A stretch of 15,999 nt of DNA from positions 1 through 15,999 of the forward strand of contig JANYGE010000200.1 in NCBI GenBank assembly GCA_025362535.1, read 5' to 3'. Numbering within the stretch: the first letter of the stretch is position 1; every line of letters begins with the position of its first letter. Of the stretch, positions 7,767 to 15,410 are shown in pieces. The notes under the pieces were generated by a model. The model did no database searches, was not told the origin of the DNA, and saw only the letters and a list, made by a program, of their open reading frames with translations. Position numbers and translations under genes: made by a program. This stretch comes from Hyphomicrobiales bacterium. GTDB lineage: Bacteria > Pseudomonadota > Alphaproteobacteria > Rhizobiales > Aestuariivirgaceae.

Positions 7767-7798
7767 ATATCACAACTTCGAATGGAAGGAGGAGCTAA
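7763..7798 (+). CDS. Possible 11-codon linker ORF between ATPase 2 and the oxidoreductase gene
   Basis: ATG 7763 overlaps the stop of ATPase 2 (ATGA). The frame MNITTSNGRRS ends with TAA 7796-7798, which overlaps the ATG of the next gene (TAATG). AGGAAAGG at 7748-7755 lies seven bases before this ATG. The next gene's own ribosome-binding site (GGAAGGAGGAG) is inside the mini-ORF. The arrangement could keep ribosomes moving from the transport genes to the catabolic genes. It may equally be chance in a 31-base gap; the peptide itself has no recognisable function. Confidence 0.3.
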   Translation: MNITTSNGRRS

Positions 7799-8889
7799 TG
7801 GCTGAGTCCATCAATTTTGAACCGGATGTGAAAGTCCGAACCAACAAATTTCGCATCGGCTGTGTAGGCGCCGGGATGATCATGGCGGAATGTCATCTTG
7901 CTGCTTACAAAGACGCCGGTTTCCAGGTTGGAGCCATCGCCTCGCGTACAAAAGCCAACGCCGAAAAAGTGGCCAAGCGGTGGAATATTCCAGTTGTACA
8001 TGACACGCCCGAAAAGTTGATCGAAGATAAGAGCATTGAAGTACTCGATCTCGCATATCCTCCCGATCTTCAACCCACATTGATCCGTCACGCGTTGAAA
8101 CAACCACATATCAAGGGCATTCTCGCGCAAAAGCCTCTGGCACTGACACTGAAAGATGCCATTGAACTACGCGATGAAGCAGCAAAATCGGGCAAGACAT
8201 TATCGGTCAATCAAAATATGCGATATGACCAATCGATACGTGTGCTGAAGCAAGTGATCGACAGCGGCGCATTGGGTGATATTGTTTTTGCCCAGATTGA
8301 CATGCATGCCATTCCACATTGGCAGCCTTTTTTACAAGCCTATGACCGCCTCACCTATTCTAACATGAGTGTGCATCACCTCGATGTATTGCGCTTCCTG
8401 TTCGGCGATCCAACCGAGGTGACGGCGCTGACCAGAACGGACCCACGCACAACATTCAAACACAAAGATGGCATTATCGTCTCGACGCTCAATTTCCCGT
8501 CAGGTGTGATGGCAGTATCTCTCGAAGACGTGTGGTCCGGCCCACGCCAAGAGGGCTATGACAATGACCAACACATCAACTTCCGTGTTGAAGGCACGGG
8601 CGGGGTTGCGAAAGGTACAATTGGCTGGCCAACAGGTTCTGTTTCAACGCTCAGTTACGCGTCCGTCAAGCAAACGGGTGGCAAGTGGGTTACACCGACT
8701 TGGAAGACCATGTGGTTCCCCCACGCCTTCATCGGTGTGATGGAACAATTGCAACACGCTTTGGGTACAGGCCAGCCCCCTGCCCTCTCCATCGCAGATA
8801 ATGTCAAGACAGTTGCGTTGGTTGAGGCTGGTTACAAGTCCATGGCGGAAAAACGTACGGTTCAACTTTCTGAAATTTCAACATCTTAA
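7798..8889 (+). CDS. Gfo/Idh/MocA-family NAD(P)-dependent sugar oxidoreductase
   Basis: A 363-residue cytoplasmic dehydrogenase, normal for the family, predicted to oxidise or reduce a hydroxyl/keto position of a sugar, sugar acid or cyclitol. An N-terminal Rossmann fold starts after a 17-residue extension, with the dinucleotide-binding glycines in 'IGCVGAGMI' (about 20-28). The family's conserved E-K-P motif appears as A-Q-K-P at 110-113, so Gln replaces the usual Glu while the catalytic Lys112 remains. 'NQNMRYD' and 'SVHHLDVLRFLFGDP' (His193, His194, Asp196) mark the active-site side of the second domain. ATG 7798 follows a very strong ribosome-binding site (GGAAGGAGGAG); the longer frame from 7645 overlaps ATPase 2 and is rejected. 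Substrate and cofactor preference cannot be read. Confidence 0.92.
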   Translation: MAESINFEPDVKVRTNKFRIGCVGAGMIMAECHLAAYKDAGFQVGAIASRTKANAEKVAKRWNIPVVHDTPEKLIEDKSIEVLDLAYPPDLQPTLIRHALKQPHIKGILAQKPLALTLKDAIELRDEAAKSGKTLSVNQNMRYDQSIRVLKQVIDSGALGDIVFAQIDMHAIPHWQPFLQAYDRLTYSNMSVHHLDVLRFLFGDPTEVTALTRTDPRTTFKHKDGIIVSTLNFPSGVMAVSLEDVWSGPRQEGYDNDQHINFRVEGTGGVAKGTIGWPTGSVSTLSYASVKQTGGKWVTPTWKTMWFPHAFIGVMEQLQHALGTGQPPALSIADNVKTVALVEAGYKSMAEKRTVQLSEISTS

Positions 8890-8908
8890 CAAACGGGAGA
8901 ACTTCATC

Positions 8909-9823
8909 ATGATGCAATCTGGTATTTTCACGGGATATTTCCCTTATGGCCTCAAGGAAACTGCACAAAAGATTCGCGGCCTCGGCTTCAACACTGTGCA
9001 ACTCGACTTGCACTTCAAAGATGTTGATCTTTCCGCAGGTCAGATAACTGTAGAAAAAGCTAAAAAAGTGCGTGAAACATTTCGCGATCAAAATCTTCCG
9101 ATCTGCTGCATCTCTGGCTACACAAATATCATTCATCCTGACAAGGGTGAGCAGGAACGGCGCGTTGGATATCTCAAGGAGATCATTCGCAATGCACGTC
9201 ACTTCGGCACACCCTATGTGATCTCCGAAACAGGCACGTTTAACACGGAATCAGATTGGGTTCATCATCCCAAGAACAAAACTGAAGAAGGCTTTGAGAT
9301 TTGCCGCAGGGTGATTTCTGATCTGGCACAGACCGCCTATGACCATGGCGCTGTGTTTCTACTTGAAACCTACGTCAACAATGTCGTTGGCTCAGTAGAA
9401 GAAACAGTAAAAATGTTTGCGCAAGTGGATCACCAAGGCCTCGGTCTGTTGATGGATCCGACAAACTATTTTGAGACGCACAACATCGACCAAATGGACA
9501 AGATTCTCAATCAGGTGTTCGATACACTCTCCGACAAAATAAAAATTGGCCACGCAAAGGACGTTAAACGTTCTGGTAGCGACAAAACTGAAAAGCATGC
9601 TGACATTGGCGATGCCGATGCGCTTGAAAGCCATACATTCCGCGGTGTGGGTGAAATCGAGTTACCAGCACCAGGTTTGGGATCGCTTAATTATGATCTC
9701 TACTTGAAGCGCCTCTCGGAAAGGCATCCCAACATTCCCGTGATCATTGAGCATCTATCAGAGGATGATGTGCCACGCGCCAAGAAATTCCTCGACGGTA
9801 AGCTCCGCGAGAACGGTCTGTAA
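8909..9823 (+). CDS. Xylose-isomerase-like TIM-barrel sugar isomerase/epimerase
   Basis: A 304-residue protein of the AP endonuclease 2 / xylose-isomerase-like TIM-barrel superfamily (IolE/IolH/tagatose-epimerase type). The four metal ligands expected on the barrel strands are visible: Glu153 in 'LLETYVNN', Asp183 in 'LLMDPTNYF', His215 in 'IGHAKD' and Glu281 in 'VIIEHL'. A divalent-metal-dependent isomerisation or epimerisation of a keto-sugar or keto-inositol is likely. I chose ATG 8909 because GGGAGA (8895-8900) lies eight bases upstream; a second ATG follows directly at 8912. The longer frame from 8801 lies inside the oxidoreductase gene. The gap to the previous gene is 19 bases. A Gfo/Idh/MocA plus TIM-barrel pair is the standard core of inositol- and rare-sugar-type catabolic operons. 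Confidence 0.9.
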   Translation: MMQSGIFTGYFPYGLKETAQKIRGLGFNTVQLDLHFKDVDLSAGQITVEKAKKVRETFRDQNLPICCISGYTNIIHPDKGEQERRVGYLKEIIRNARHFGTPYVISETGTFNTESDWVHHPKNKTEEGFEICRRVISDLAQTAYDHGAVFLLETYVNNVVGSVEETVKMFAQVDHQGLGLLMDPTNYFETHNIDQMDKILNQVFDTLSDKIKIGHAKDVKRSGSDKTEKHADIGDADALESHTFRGVGEIELPAPGLGSLNYDLYLKRLSERHPNIPVIIEHLSEDDVPRAKKFLDGKLRENGL

Positions 9824-9836
9824 GGTGTTCTAAATC

Positions 9837-11051
9837 ATGGTCGAGCTCTACGGCAAAACACTAACGCGAAGGGAGATAGCGGCCCGCTCGGGTATGCTCT
9901 CCCAATTCGCAGGTGTGCGTTTGATAGAGCTCGGCGATGGTGTTGAACGCGGGATCCGCGTGTTGGAGTTCCGCACTGGTTCCGGCTTGAGGTTTACGTT
10001 GCTCGTTGACCGCGCACTTGATATTGGCGAATGCGAGTTTAAAGGCCAAGCCATTGGTTGGCAGTCACCTTCAGGCTTTCGGCATCCGGGTTTGCATGAC
10101 TATGAGGGAGAACAGGGATTAGCCTGGGTCCGTTCATTCTCTGGCCTGCTAGTCACCTGTGGGCTAGATCACATTCTTGGCCCGGAAGAAGTGCCTGCAG
10201 ATAATTACAATTATCCGGGGAAAAAATCAGTGCACCATTCTTTGCATGGTCGCATTGGTACAATTCCGGCCAAACTTTCAGGTTATGGCGAAACATGGAA
10301 CGGTGATCAGTGTCTATTATGGGCTGAGGGCACCATTGTGCAATCTGCCGTTTTTGGTGAAAATCTATACCTCATACGACGCATAGAAGCAGATGTTGGT
10401 GGTAATGAAATTCGCATCACTGATCGCGTGATCAATCAGGGTTTCAGGCCTACACCACACATGTTTTTCTATCACATCAATGTGGGCTATCCTTTACTGG
10501 ACGAAGGGTCACGTTATCTTGCACCGATCCAAGATGTTGTTTGGGCTGCACATGCTGGTGACAATTACGCTGCGCAAGGTGTTGGTTACAATCAAATGCC
10601 AGCGCCTATGGAAAGTTTTGCCGAACAAGTTTGGCAACATGAAGTTGCCGCCAATCTATCGGACGAAACGCCCGTAGCTGTTGTCAATGATCGGCTTGCG
10701 TTGGGTTTTGAAATCACCACTCGAAAATTACAACTTCCCTGTCTTTATGAATGGCAGAATTTTCAAGCCGGCGAATATGCATTTGGAATTGAACCTTCGA
10801 CCCATCATGTGATGGGAAATCTATTTGCGCGAGACAGAGCAGAGATGATCTGGCTCGAGCATGGTGAGGAGCGCCGATATGATACGCGCTTCACCGTACT
10901 TGATGGCGCAAATGAAATCGCATCCGCTGAGAGGCGAATAAGCAGCATCGCAGTTCAACCAAGTGACCCATTCCCACTTCCATCAGGAAATTTCAAACCA
11001 CTCAAGGCATTCGAGACCGACATGCCCCGCTCATGTGGCGTGCGAAAATAA
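9837..11051 (+). CDS. DUF4432-family aldose-1-epimerase-like protein
   Basis: A 404-residue protein of the galactose-mutarotase-like beta-sandwich superfamily, resembling the DUF4432 group. Seen in order: 'LLVDRALDIGECEFKGQAIGWQSPSGF' (about 55-81), 'GLLVTCGLDH', 'SLHGRIGTIPA', the 'FFYHINVGYPLLDEGS' segment and 'EPSTHHVMG' near the C-terminus. The conserved histidines and acidic residue of this fold family are present in those blocks. Superfamily members interconvert sugar anomers or bind sugars; the precise reaction of the DUF4432 group is, to my knowledge, not well established. The gap to the TIM-barrel gene is 13 bases, and an AAGGTG stretch upstream may serve as ribosome-binding site. 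Its place in the operon suggests action on the same imported sugar or its oxidised form. Confidence 0.85.
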   Translation: MVELYGKTLTRREIAARSGMLSQFAGVRLIELGDGVERGIRVLEFRTGSGLRFTLLVDRALDIGECEFKGQAIGWQSPSGFRHPGLHDYEGEQGLAWVRSFSGLLVTCGLDHILGPEEVPADNYNYPGKKSVHHSLHGRIGTIPAKLSGYGETWNGDQCLLWAEGTIVQSAVFGENLYLIRRIEADVGGNEIRITDRVINQGFRPTPHMFFYHINVGYPLLDEGSRYLAPIQDVVWAAHAGDNYAAQGVGYNQMPAPMESFAEQVWQHEVAANLSDETPVAVVNDRLALGFEITTRKLQLPCLYEWQNFQAGEYAFGIEPSTHHVMGNLFARDRAEMIWLEHGEERRYDTRFTVLDGANEIASAERRISSIAVQPSDPFPLPSGNFKPLKAFETDMPRSCGVRK

Positions 11052-11065
11052 ATTTGGAGACCAGC

Positions 11066-12166
11066 ATGAACGCTACAGAACCATTAAATATTTCGTTTAG
11101 GCGGGATTACAGTCTCATTGGTGAGAGTTCCAAGCGCGCTGTGGAAACCGGGCTTGCATCGGCTGAATGGTATCATACTGATGTTCCCCGCGCGGCCATG
11201 AAGGAATTGATGCAGCGTAAGGACGGTCCCGCAATCCGCGACACACTCATTTGGATTGCGCTCATCCTAGGGTCTGCTGCGGGCGGCATCTGGTTCTGGG
11301 GAACCTGGTGGTGTGTGCCATTTTTCTTTGTCTATGGAGTTCTATATGGCTCATCCAGTGATTCACGTTGGCATGAATGCAGCCACGGCACTGCCTTCAA
11401 GACAGGTTGGATGAACGACGTGGTTTATGAAATCGCGTCCTTCATGGTGATGCGCAACTCCACAGCATGGAAGTGGAGCCATGCGAGACATCATACCGAT
11501 ACGATTATTGTCGGGCGTGATGCGGAAATCGCGGTCATGCGGCCACCAGATCTTTTAAAGGCAGCGCTCTTATTCACAGGTGCATTAGATTTTCGTTATG
11601 GCTTCACCACCTTGCTGCGCCAAGCTTTCGGCAAAGTGTCCGCCGAAGAAAAAAATTACATTCCTGAATCAGAGTGGCCCAAAGTTATCACGGTGGCACG
11701 CTGGCACATTTTGATTTACGCCATTGCGGTTGGTGCAGCTCTTTACATGAGGTCTTGGCTGCCATTGGTGTTGATCGGTGGCCCGCGCATTTATGGCAGT
11801 TGGCACATGTATATAACCGGGTTGCTGCAGCATATCGGCCTTGCCGATAATGTGGTTGACCACCGCCTAAATTCACGCACAGTTTTGATAAACCCTGTCA
11901 GTCGCTGGATCTATTGGAACATGAACTACCATGTTGAGCATCATATGTTCCCCATGGTGCCCTATCATGCGTTGCCACGCTTGCATGAGTTGATCAAGTA
12001 TGACCTGCCTCAACCCAATAGCTCCATGTGTCAGGCCTATAAAGAAGTGTGGCCGGTGCTGCTGCGCCAACTTCGCTATGAGGACTTTTATTTGAAGCGC
12101 GAATTGCCGCCCATGGCGCGACCCTACCGGGCAGAATTTCACAACATTTCAGCTCCAGCAGAATAA
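11066..12166 (+). CDS. Fatty-acid-desaturase-superfamily membrane di-iron oxygenase
   Basis: A 366-residue integral membrane protein with all three histidine boxes of the FA_desaturase superfamily: HECSH (103-107), HARHH (139-143) and HVEHH (289-293). These eight-plus histidines bind two irons, and 'LLQHIG' (His256) may add a further ligand. Membrane segments are visible at about 60-78, 81-97, 163-175 and 214-240. Family members desaturate or hydroxylate acyl chains or other hydrophobic and methylated compounds using O2 and electrons from a ferredoxin or cytochrome; no such partner is encoded here. ATG 11066 follows TTGGAGA at 11054-11060. The gap to the DUF4432 gene is only 14 bases and to the next gene 12. 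Tight co-operonic placement in a sugar operon is unexpected for a lipid desaturase and suggests hydroxylation or oxidative demethylation of the operon's substrate. That role is inference. Confidence 0.88.
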   Translation: MNATEPLNISFRRDYSLIGESSKRAVETGLASAEWYHTDVPRAAMKELMQRKDGPAIRDTLIWIALILGSAAGGIWFWGTWWCVPFFFVYGVLYGSSSDSRWHECSHGTAFKTGWMNDVVYEIASFMVMRNSTAWKWSHARHHTDTIIVGRDAEIAVMRPPDLLKAALLFTGALDFRYGFTTLLRQAFGKVSAEEKNYIPESEWPKVITVARWHILIYAIAVGAALYMRSWLPLVLIGGPRIYGSWHMYITGLLQHIGLADNVVDHRLNSRTVLINPVSRWIYWNMNYHVEHHMFPMVPYHALPRLHELIKYDLPQPNSSMCQAYKEVWPVLLRQLRYEDFYLKRELPPMARPYRAEFHNISAPAE

Positions 12167-12178
12167 AGGATAGTGCAG

Positions 12179-12985
12179 ATGGCACGCAAAAGACCAACAG
12201 TGTCTGACCTCCGCGCGTGGAAAGGTAAAAAGCAACTCACGATGCTGCGTTTTTTTACAATTGAGGAAGCCGAGGCGGCGGAAAAGGCTGGCATTGACGT
12301 TGCATCGGTTCCGCCAGAACTCCTGCAGGATCCACGCTATCGGCAGGTCGCTCCTTCGATCTTCACAATGACAGGCAAAACCCATCTCGAATTCGGATCG
12401 CCTTATGACTATCTCAAATTTTGTGGTGAAATGATGCAAGCGGGTGCTGATGCCATGTATTGCAGTAGCAGTTTCGATGTCGTCCGCATGTTGTCGAAAG
12501 AATTTATACCGGTGGTCGGCCATGTTGGCCTTGTGCCGTCACGCGCAACATGGACTGGTGGATTTCGCGCTGTGGGCAAGACGGCCAATGCCGCAATAGC
12601 GCTTTATGAGGAATGCAAGGCCTGTCAGGATGCCGGGGCAATTGCAGTCGAAATTGAGGTCGTACCGATTGAGGTCGCAACGGAGATCAGCAAGCGGCTC
12701 GACATGTTACTGTGGTCAATGGGCTCCGGCCCCGGATGCGACGCGCAATATCTTTTCGCCGAAGACATTTTGGGCACCAATCGCGGCCACATGCCCCGTC
12801 ACTCCAAGGTCTATCGTAATTTCGCCGCAGAATTTGACCGACTACAACAGGAACGGATCTCAGCTTTCAAAGAATATATTGATGATGTGAACACGGGTGC
12901 CTACCCAGAGGATAAGCACGTTCTGCGAATGGATAAAACCGAACTTGGAACATTTCTGAAAAAAATCAACACTCGCAGGTCATGA
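12179..12985 (+). CDS. PanB-like (ketopantoate hydroxymethyltransferase family) protein lacking canonical metal ligands
   Basis: A 268-residue TIM-barrel protein whose second half aligns well by eye with PanB: 'FIPVVGHVGLVPS', 'TGGFRAVGK', 'AVEIEVVPIEVATEI', 'GSGPGCDAQYLFAEDILG', 'GHMPRHSKVYRNF' and 'YIDDVNTGAYPEDKHVLRM'. Glu160 in 'IEVVPIE' matches the PanB catalytic glutamate. The first half differs. The VGDSLG loop with a magnesium-binding Asp is replaced by 'VASVPPELL'. The second Asp (LADLPF) is missing near 'SIFTMTG', and the 'KIEGG' segment reads 'YCSSS'. Ordinary ketopantoate synthesis is therefore unlikely; a related aldol or retro-aldol, or C-C lyase, reaction is plausible. ATG 12179 has AAAGGA at 12165-12170 upstream; GTG 12173 is too close to it. 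Last gene of the operon, 12 bases after the desaturase-like gene. Confidence 0.85.
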   Translation: MARKRPTVSDLRAWKGKKQLTMLRFFTIEEAEAAEKAGIDVASVPPELLQDPRYRQVAPSIFTMTGKTHLEFGSPYDYLKFCGEMMQAGADAMYCSSSFDVVRMLSKEFIPVVGHVGLVPSRATWTGGFRAVGKTANAAIALYEECKACQDAGAIAVEIEVVPIEVATEISKRLDMLLWSMGSGPGCDAQYLFAEDILGTNRGHMPRHSKVYRNFAAEFDRLQQERISAFKEYIDDVNTGAYPEDKHVLRMDKTELGTFLKKINTRRS

Positions 12986-12992
12986 TACTCTC

Positions 12993-13017
12993 TGAACAAG
13001 GCGAAGCAGCCTGTTCA
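12993..13017. terminator. Hairpin after the last operon gene (possible terminator)
   Basis: TGAACAAGGC (12993-13002) pairs with GCCTGTTCA (13009-13017) as a nine-base-pair stem with one bulged A and a six-base loop, eight bases after the operon's final stop. No T-run follows on either strand, so as an intrinsic terminator it is incomplete. It may end the message with help from Rho or stabilise its 3' end. It lies between convergent genes. Confidence 0.35.
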
Positions 13018-13053
13018 TCTCAAGCAACGGCCAGTAAGATAAAAAGCTGAGCG

Positions 13054-13909
13054 CTAAAACGGCACCGATTGTTTCACCCGGGCGGCGATTGATTTGACAC
13101 TCAAGATTGGCAGGCTTTGAGATTTGCCGTCGCTCCCGTTGATTTGAACGGCTTCGGTAATATCCTCCGTCAGACCATTTTCGCTATTACGGCACAGAAA
13201 ATCCGGGATCTTGATTTTATCTTGGTCGGCAAAGGAAACAATCGCTTCAACCGAGTCAACCACAATGCCAAAATCAACGCCGTCCCGCTCAAATACCAAA
13301 ACCTTGGAGCTAGAAGAGTTTTCCAACGCTGGGATTGAATACATTGTGCGAGCATCAATGATGGTGACCAGCTTGCCTCTCAAATTCAGCATTCCTTTAA
13401 AATGGGCTGGCAGGCCGGGAGGCTGCAGCAGGCTGCTAGGCAGATCGATGATCTCCTTCACTTCGTCAATACCAACTGCAAATATACTGCCGATGGCAAA
13501 AGTGATGAAACTCTTTCTGCCGCTTCCCCCATCCTTGCGGCGTTCATTGGCCTTGCGATCCACTTGGAAAAGTTTGCTGTGGCCTTGCGTGATAGTTTCA
13601 ATTTCGGAATTCAGAAGAATCCTATCGTGATTGAGCAGTAGAATTTCATCCCGCCCTTCCTGCGAGATGCAGCCCAGGAATAGGTCTGATCTCTCCGGGT
13701 TCAGAACTGGGAACGCGATCAACTCATCTTGAAAATAGGAAATGATGCTGTCGACGGCATCAACCATGAGGCCGAAGAGTTCCGACCCGATTTTCAAGAC
13801 GATGATGCGTTTATCACCTTCGTCCGTGCCCTACCCTTATTATCTTCAAGTTCTTTTAAGGCGTTCACGAGAGCTCTCCATGGTGAAATATTTAATTTAG
13901 ATAGTTTTC
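13054..13909 (-). pseudogene. Truncated, apparently frameshifted double-CheW chemotaxis protein
   Basis: CheW domains couple chemoreceptors to the CheA kinase. The longest frame (TTG 13797 to TGA 13054) contains only the back half of one CheW domain ('KIGSELFGLMVDAVDSI' to 'LLLNHDRILL') followed by a complete second one ('SFITFAIGSIFAVGIDEVKEIID', 'GMLNLRGKLVTIIDAR', 'VLVFERDGVDFGIVVDSVEAIV'). Reading upstream of the TTG the CheW-like sequence continues as GTDEGDKRIIVL and then meets TAG at 13831-13833. A neighbouring frame just beyond reads ALKELEDNKG and stays open until a stop near 13909. No ATG, GTG or ribosome-binding site fits the start. This looks like a gene that lost its 5' part and also took a single-base frameshift near 13825-13836. 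It stands alone, without cheA, cheR or receptors nearby. Confidence 0.65.
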
Positions 13910-14166
13910 AATAGTGGACAGAATCGGGCTTTGACCCCACTCCAATTGTGGACCTGTTTACCAAGATGGCGATAATTATCCCTCACGGAGAGGCTGTGCT
14001 TCTCGTGGTTTGTTAAGGAGTTGAAGCAATTCCTGCGGAATCTTCAAATAATTTGCTATGGGAATTCAGGTGCTTGAAGAAGAGTTCAACAGCGTGAGGC
14101 CTGCTGACGTGCTCACCATCTATAGGGCACACGGAATGGGAATTTTCTGGGGAGCAGGTCATATAA
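13910..14166. other. Gene-free stretch with possible insertion-sequence end relic
   Basis: No convincing protein-coding frame is seen between the broken CheW gene and the hydrolase gene. At 13914-13953 the word GTGGAC occurs twice, 34 bases apart (13914 and 13948), with 'CTTTGACCCCACTCC' between them. Read on the minus strand this gives a 'GGGGTCAAAGCCCGAT' stretch followed by 'TGTCCAC', which resembles the repeated ends of IS21-type elements. It lies exactly where the CheW similarity stops. No transposase fragment was recognised. A 42-codon frame at 14058-14186 on the plus strand has no start signal and no family resemblance. Confidence 0.3.
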
Positions 14167-15339
14167 CTATTTGCAGGATGTCGTGACGGGTTTGGACGCA
14201 AAGCGGCGATTGATCCATGCGATGGCTGGCGCACTGCTGGCTTTGGCTATGGTGCTGTGACTCATGCGATCAATGACGAGATAATCAACCGAGACGCCTG
14301 CAGCACATTGGTTTTGGATAAATCTTTGGGTTACATTTTTATGAACGACTTCATCAGCCCCACCTTGCGCAATAAAGAATGGCACACCACGCGGCAATTT
14401 GGTGATGGAATTGGCACTGAGAAAACTGCTCCACGGTGGCAAGTTGACCGGATTATAGTTCAGAAATTTTTCCTTGAGTGGTTTTTGTGCTGCGAGGGCA
14501 TCAAGCTTCCCGCCAAGATCATCCACACACGTGTTCCCAACCGCAGCTATGACATCCGCCACACTGCTATCCACCAAACTATCGATCGGCACCGCATATT
14601 TCAAACTCCATGACTTCAATGTCATAGAAGTGAAAATGCGGCCCTCAATAGAGCCTATGGTTTCATGCAGCAGGTCGGCAAGATCGGTGGGCGCTGCGGT
14701 GGCAGCAGCACCAACAAGCTGAAGTTCGGGGGCATAACTTGCGGCAAGGGTCGCTGCAAATAATGCAGCATGAGCGCCTTGCGAATAGCCCCAGAGCGCA
14801 AACCGACTGCCTCCTCCCACTTCAGAAATTTGTTTTGCTGCTCGCACTGCATCAATCGCGGCTTGCCCCTGACCTTTGCCAACAAGATAACCAATCGGAC
14901 CCACCGTGCCCAAGCCCGGGTAATCCGTTGCGGCAATAATATAGCCGCCGGTAATCAGATCATTAAATCCTAGGATGGATGCAGTTGGGCTTTGCCGCAA
15001 TGAAGGAGCACATTTGCGGGCGATGCCGGTTGTCGGGTGGGCCCATGAGACAATTTTGCGATCGCTCAATTGTGAGGGCGCGTAACCCGAGACGATGACC
15101 ATGCCGGAAGACAGGATCGGGCGATCCGCATAGTCGCGCGTCATATAAAGAATGCGCCATGCCTTGGCACGAATAAAGGGCGGCAGTGCCAATGGCTGCT
15201 GACGCAGCAATGTGCCGGGTGCTATGGATGGACTAAGATCACTCCAATCAAAAAAACTGGTAACATTCGGCCGGGCAAGCGCTTCCTGGGTGGTCACCAA
15301 AACGCAAATGAGGCACAAAAAAAATCGAATTATTTTCAT
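14167..15339 (-). CDS. Secreted LIP-family (secretory lipase-like) alpha/beta hydrolase
   Basis: A 390-residue serine hydrolase. Residues 1-22 (MKIIRFFLCLICVLVTTQEALA) are a Sec-type signal peptide, so the enzyme acts in the periplasm or outside. The nucleophile elbow is GYSQG with Ser186. Asp329 in 'GGADEVV' and His361 in 'MSHSTI' complete the triad in the right order. The layout ('SGMVIVSGYAP', 'SWAHPTTG', 'AATDYPGLG', 'AVRAAKQI') fits the LIP family of secretory lipases and related esterases; substrate could be a lipid or a small ester. The start at 15339 gives a clean signal peptide; the ATG at 15360 is an alternative seven residues longer. Neither has a clear ribosome-binding site. It lies 71 bases downstream of the enolase-superfamily gene and could be co-transcribed with it. 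Confidence 0.85.
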   Translation of the reverse strand: MKIIRFFLCLICVLVTTQEALARPNVTSFFDWSDLSPSIAPGTLLRQQPLALPPFIRAKAWRILYMTRDYADRPILSSGMVIVSGYAPSQLSDRKIVSWAHPTTGIARKCAPSLRQSPTASILGFNDLITGGYIIAATDYPGLGTVGPIGYLVGKGQGQAAIDAVRAAKQISEVGGGSRFALWGYSQGAHAALFAATLAASYAPELQLVGAAATAAPTDLADLLHETIGSIEGRIFTSMTLKSWSLKYAVPIDSLVDSSVADVIAAVGNTCVDDLGGKLDALAAQKPLKEKFLNYNPVNLPPWSSFLSANSITKLPRGVPFFIAQGGADEVVHKNVTQRFIQNQCAAGVSVDYLVIDRMSHSTIAKASSAPAIAWINRRFASKPVTTSCK

Positions 15340-15389
15340 CAGGTGCACCGCAATCTGCATAAGAGAACTAAGAAAGGTTATTTCATACA

Positions 15390-15410
15390 GGCTGCATACA
15401 AATTGCAGCC
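15390..15410 (-). promoter_or_regulatory. Short hairpin directly after the enolase-superfamily stop codon
   Basis: GGCTGCA (15390-15396) and TGCAGCC (15404-15410) form a perfect seven-base-pair stem with a seven-base loop, starting one base after the stop of the minus-strand enolase-superfamily gene. No T-run follows on the minus strand. It may protect the message end or partly separate this gene from the hydrolase gene downstream. Confidence 0.3.

Noticed and set aside
12179..12985. Calling the last operon gene panB (pantothenate synthesis)
   Set aside because: The metal-binding aspartates of PanB are missing and no panC is adjacent.
14058..14186. 42-codon plus-strand frame (MGIQVLEEEFNSVRPADV...)
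   Set aside because: It has no ribosome-binding site and no recognised family, and it overlaps the end of the hydrolase gene on the other strand. Probably chance.
14013..14234. Minus-strand frame of 73 residues overlapping the end of the hydrolase gene
   Set aside because: It overlaps the hydrolase coding region in another frame, resembles no family, and has no start signal.
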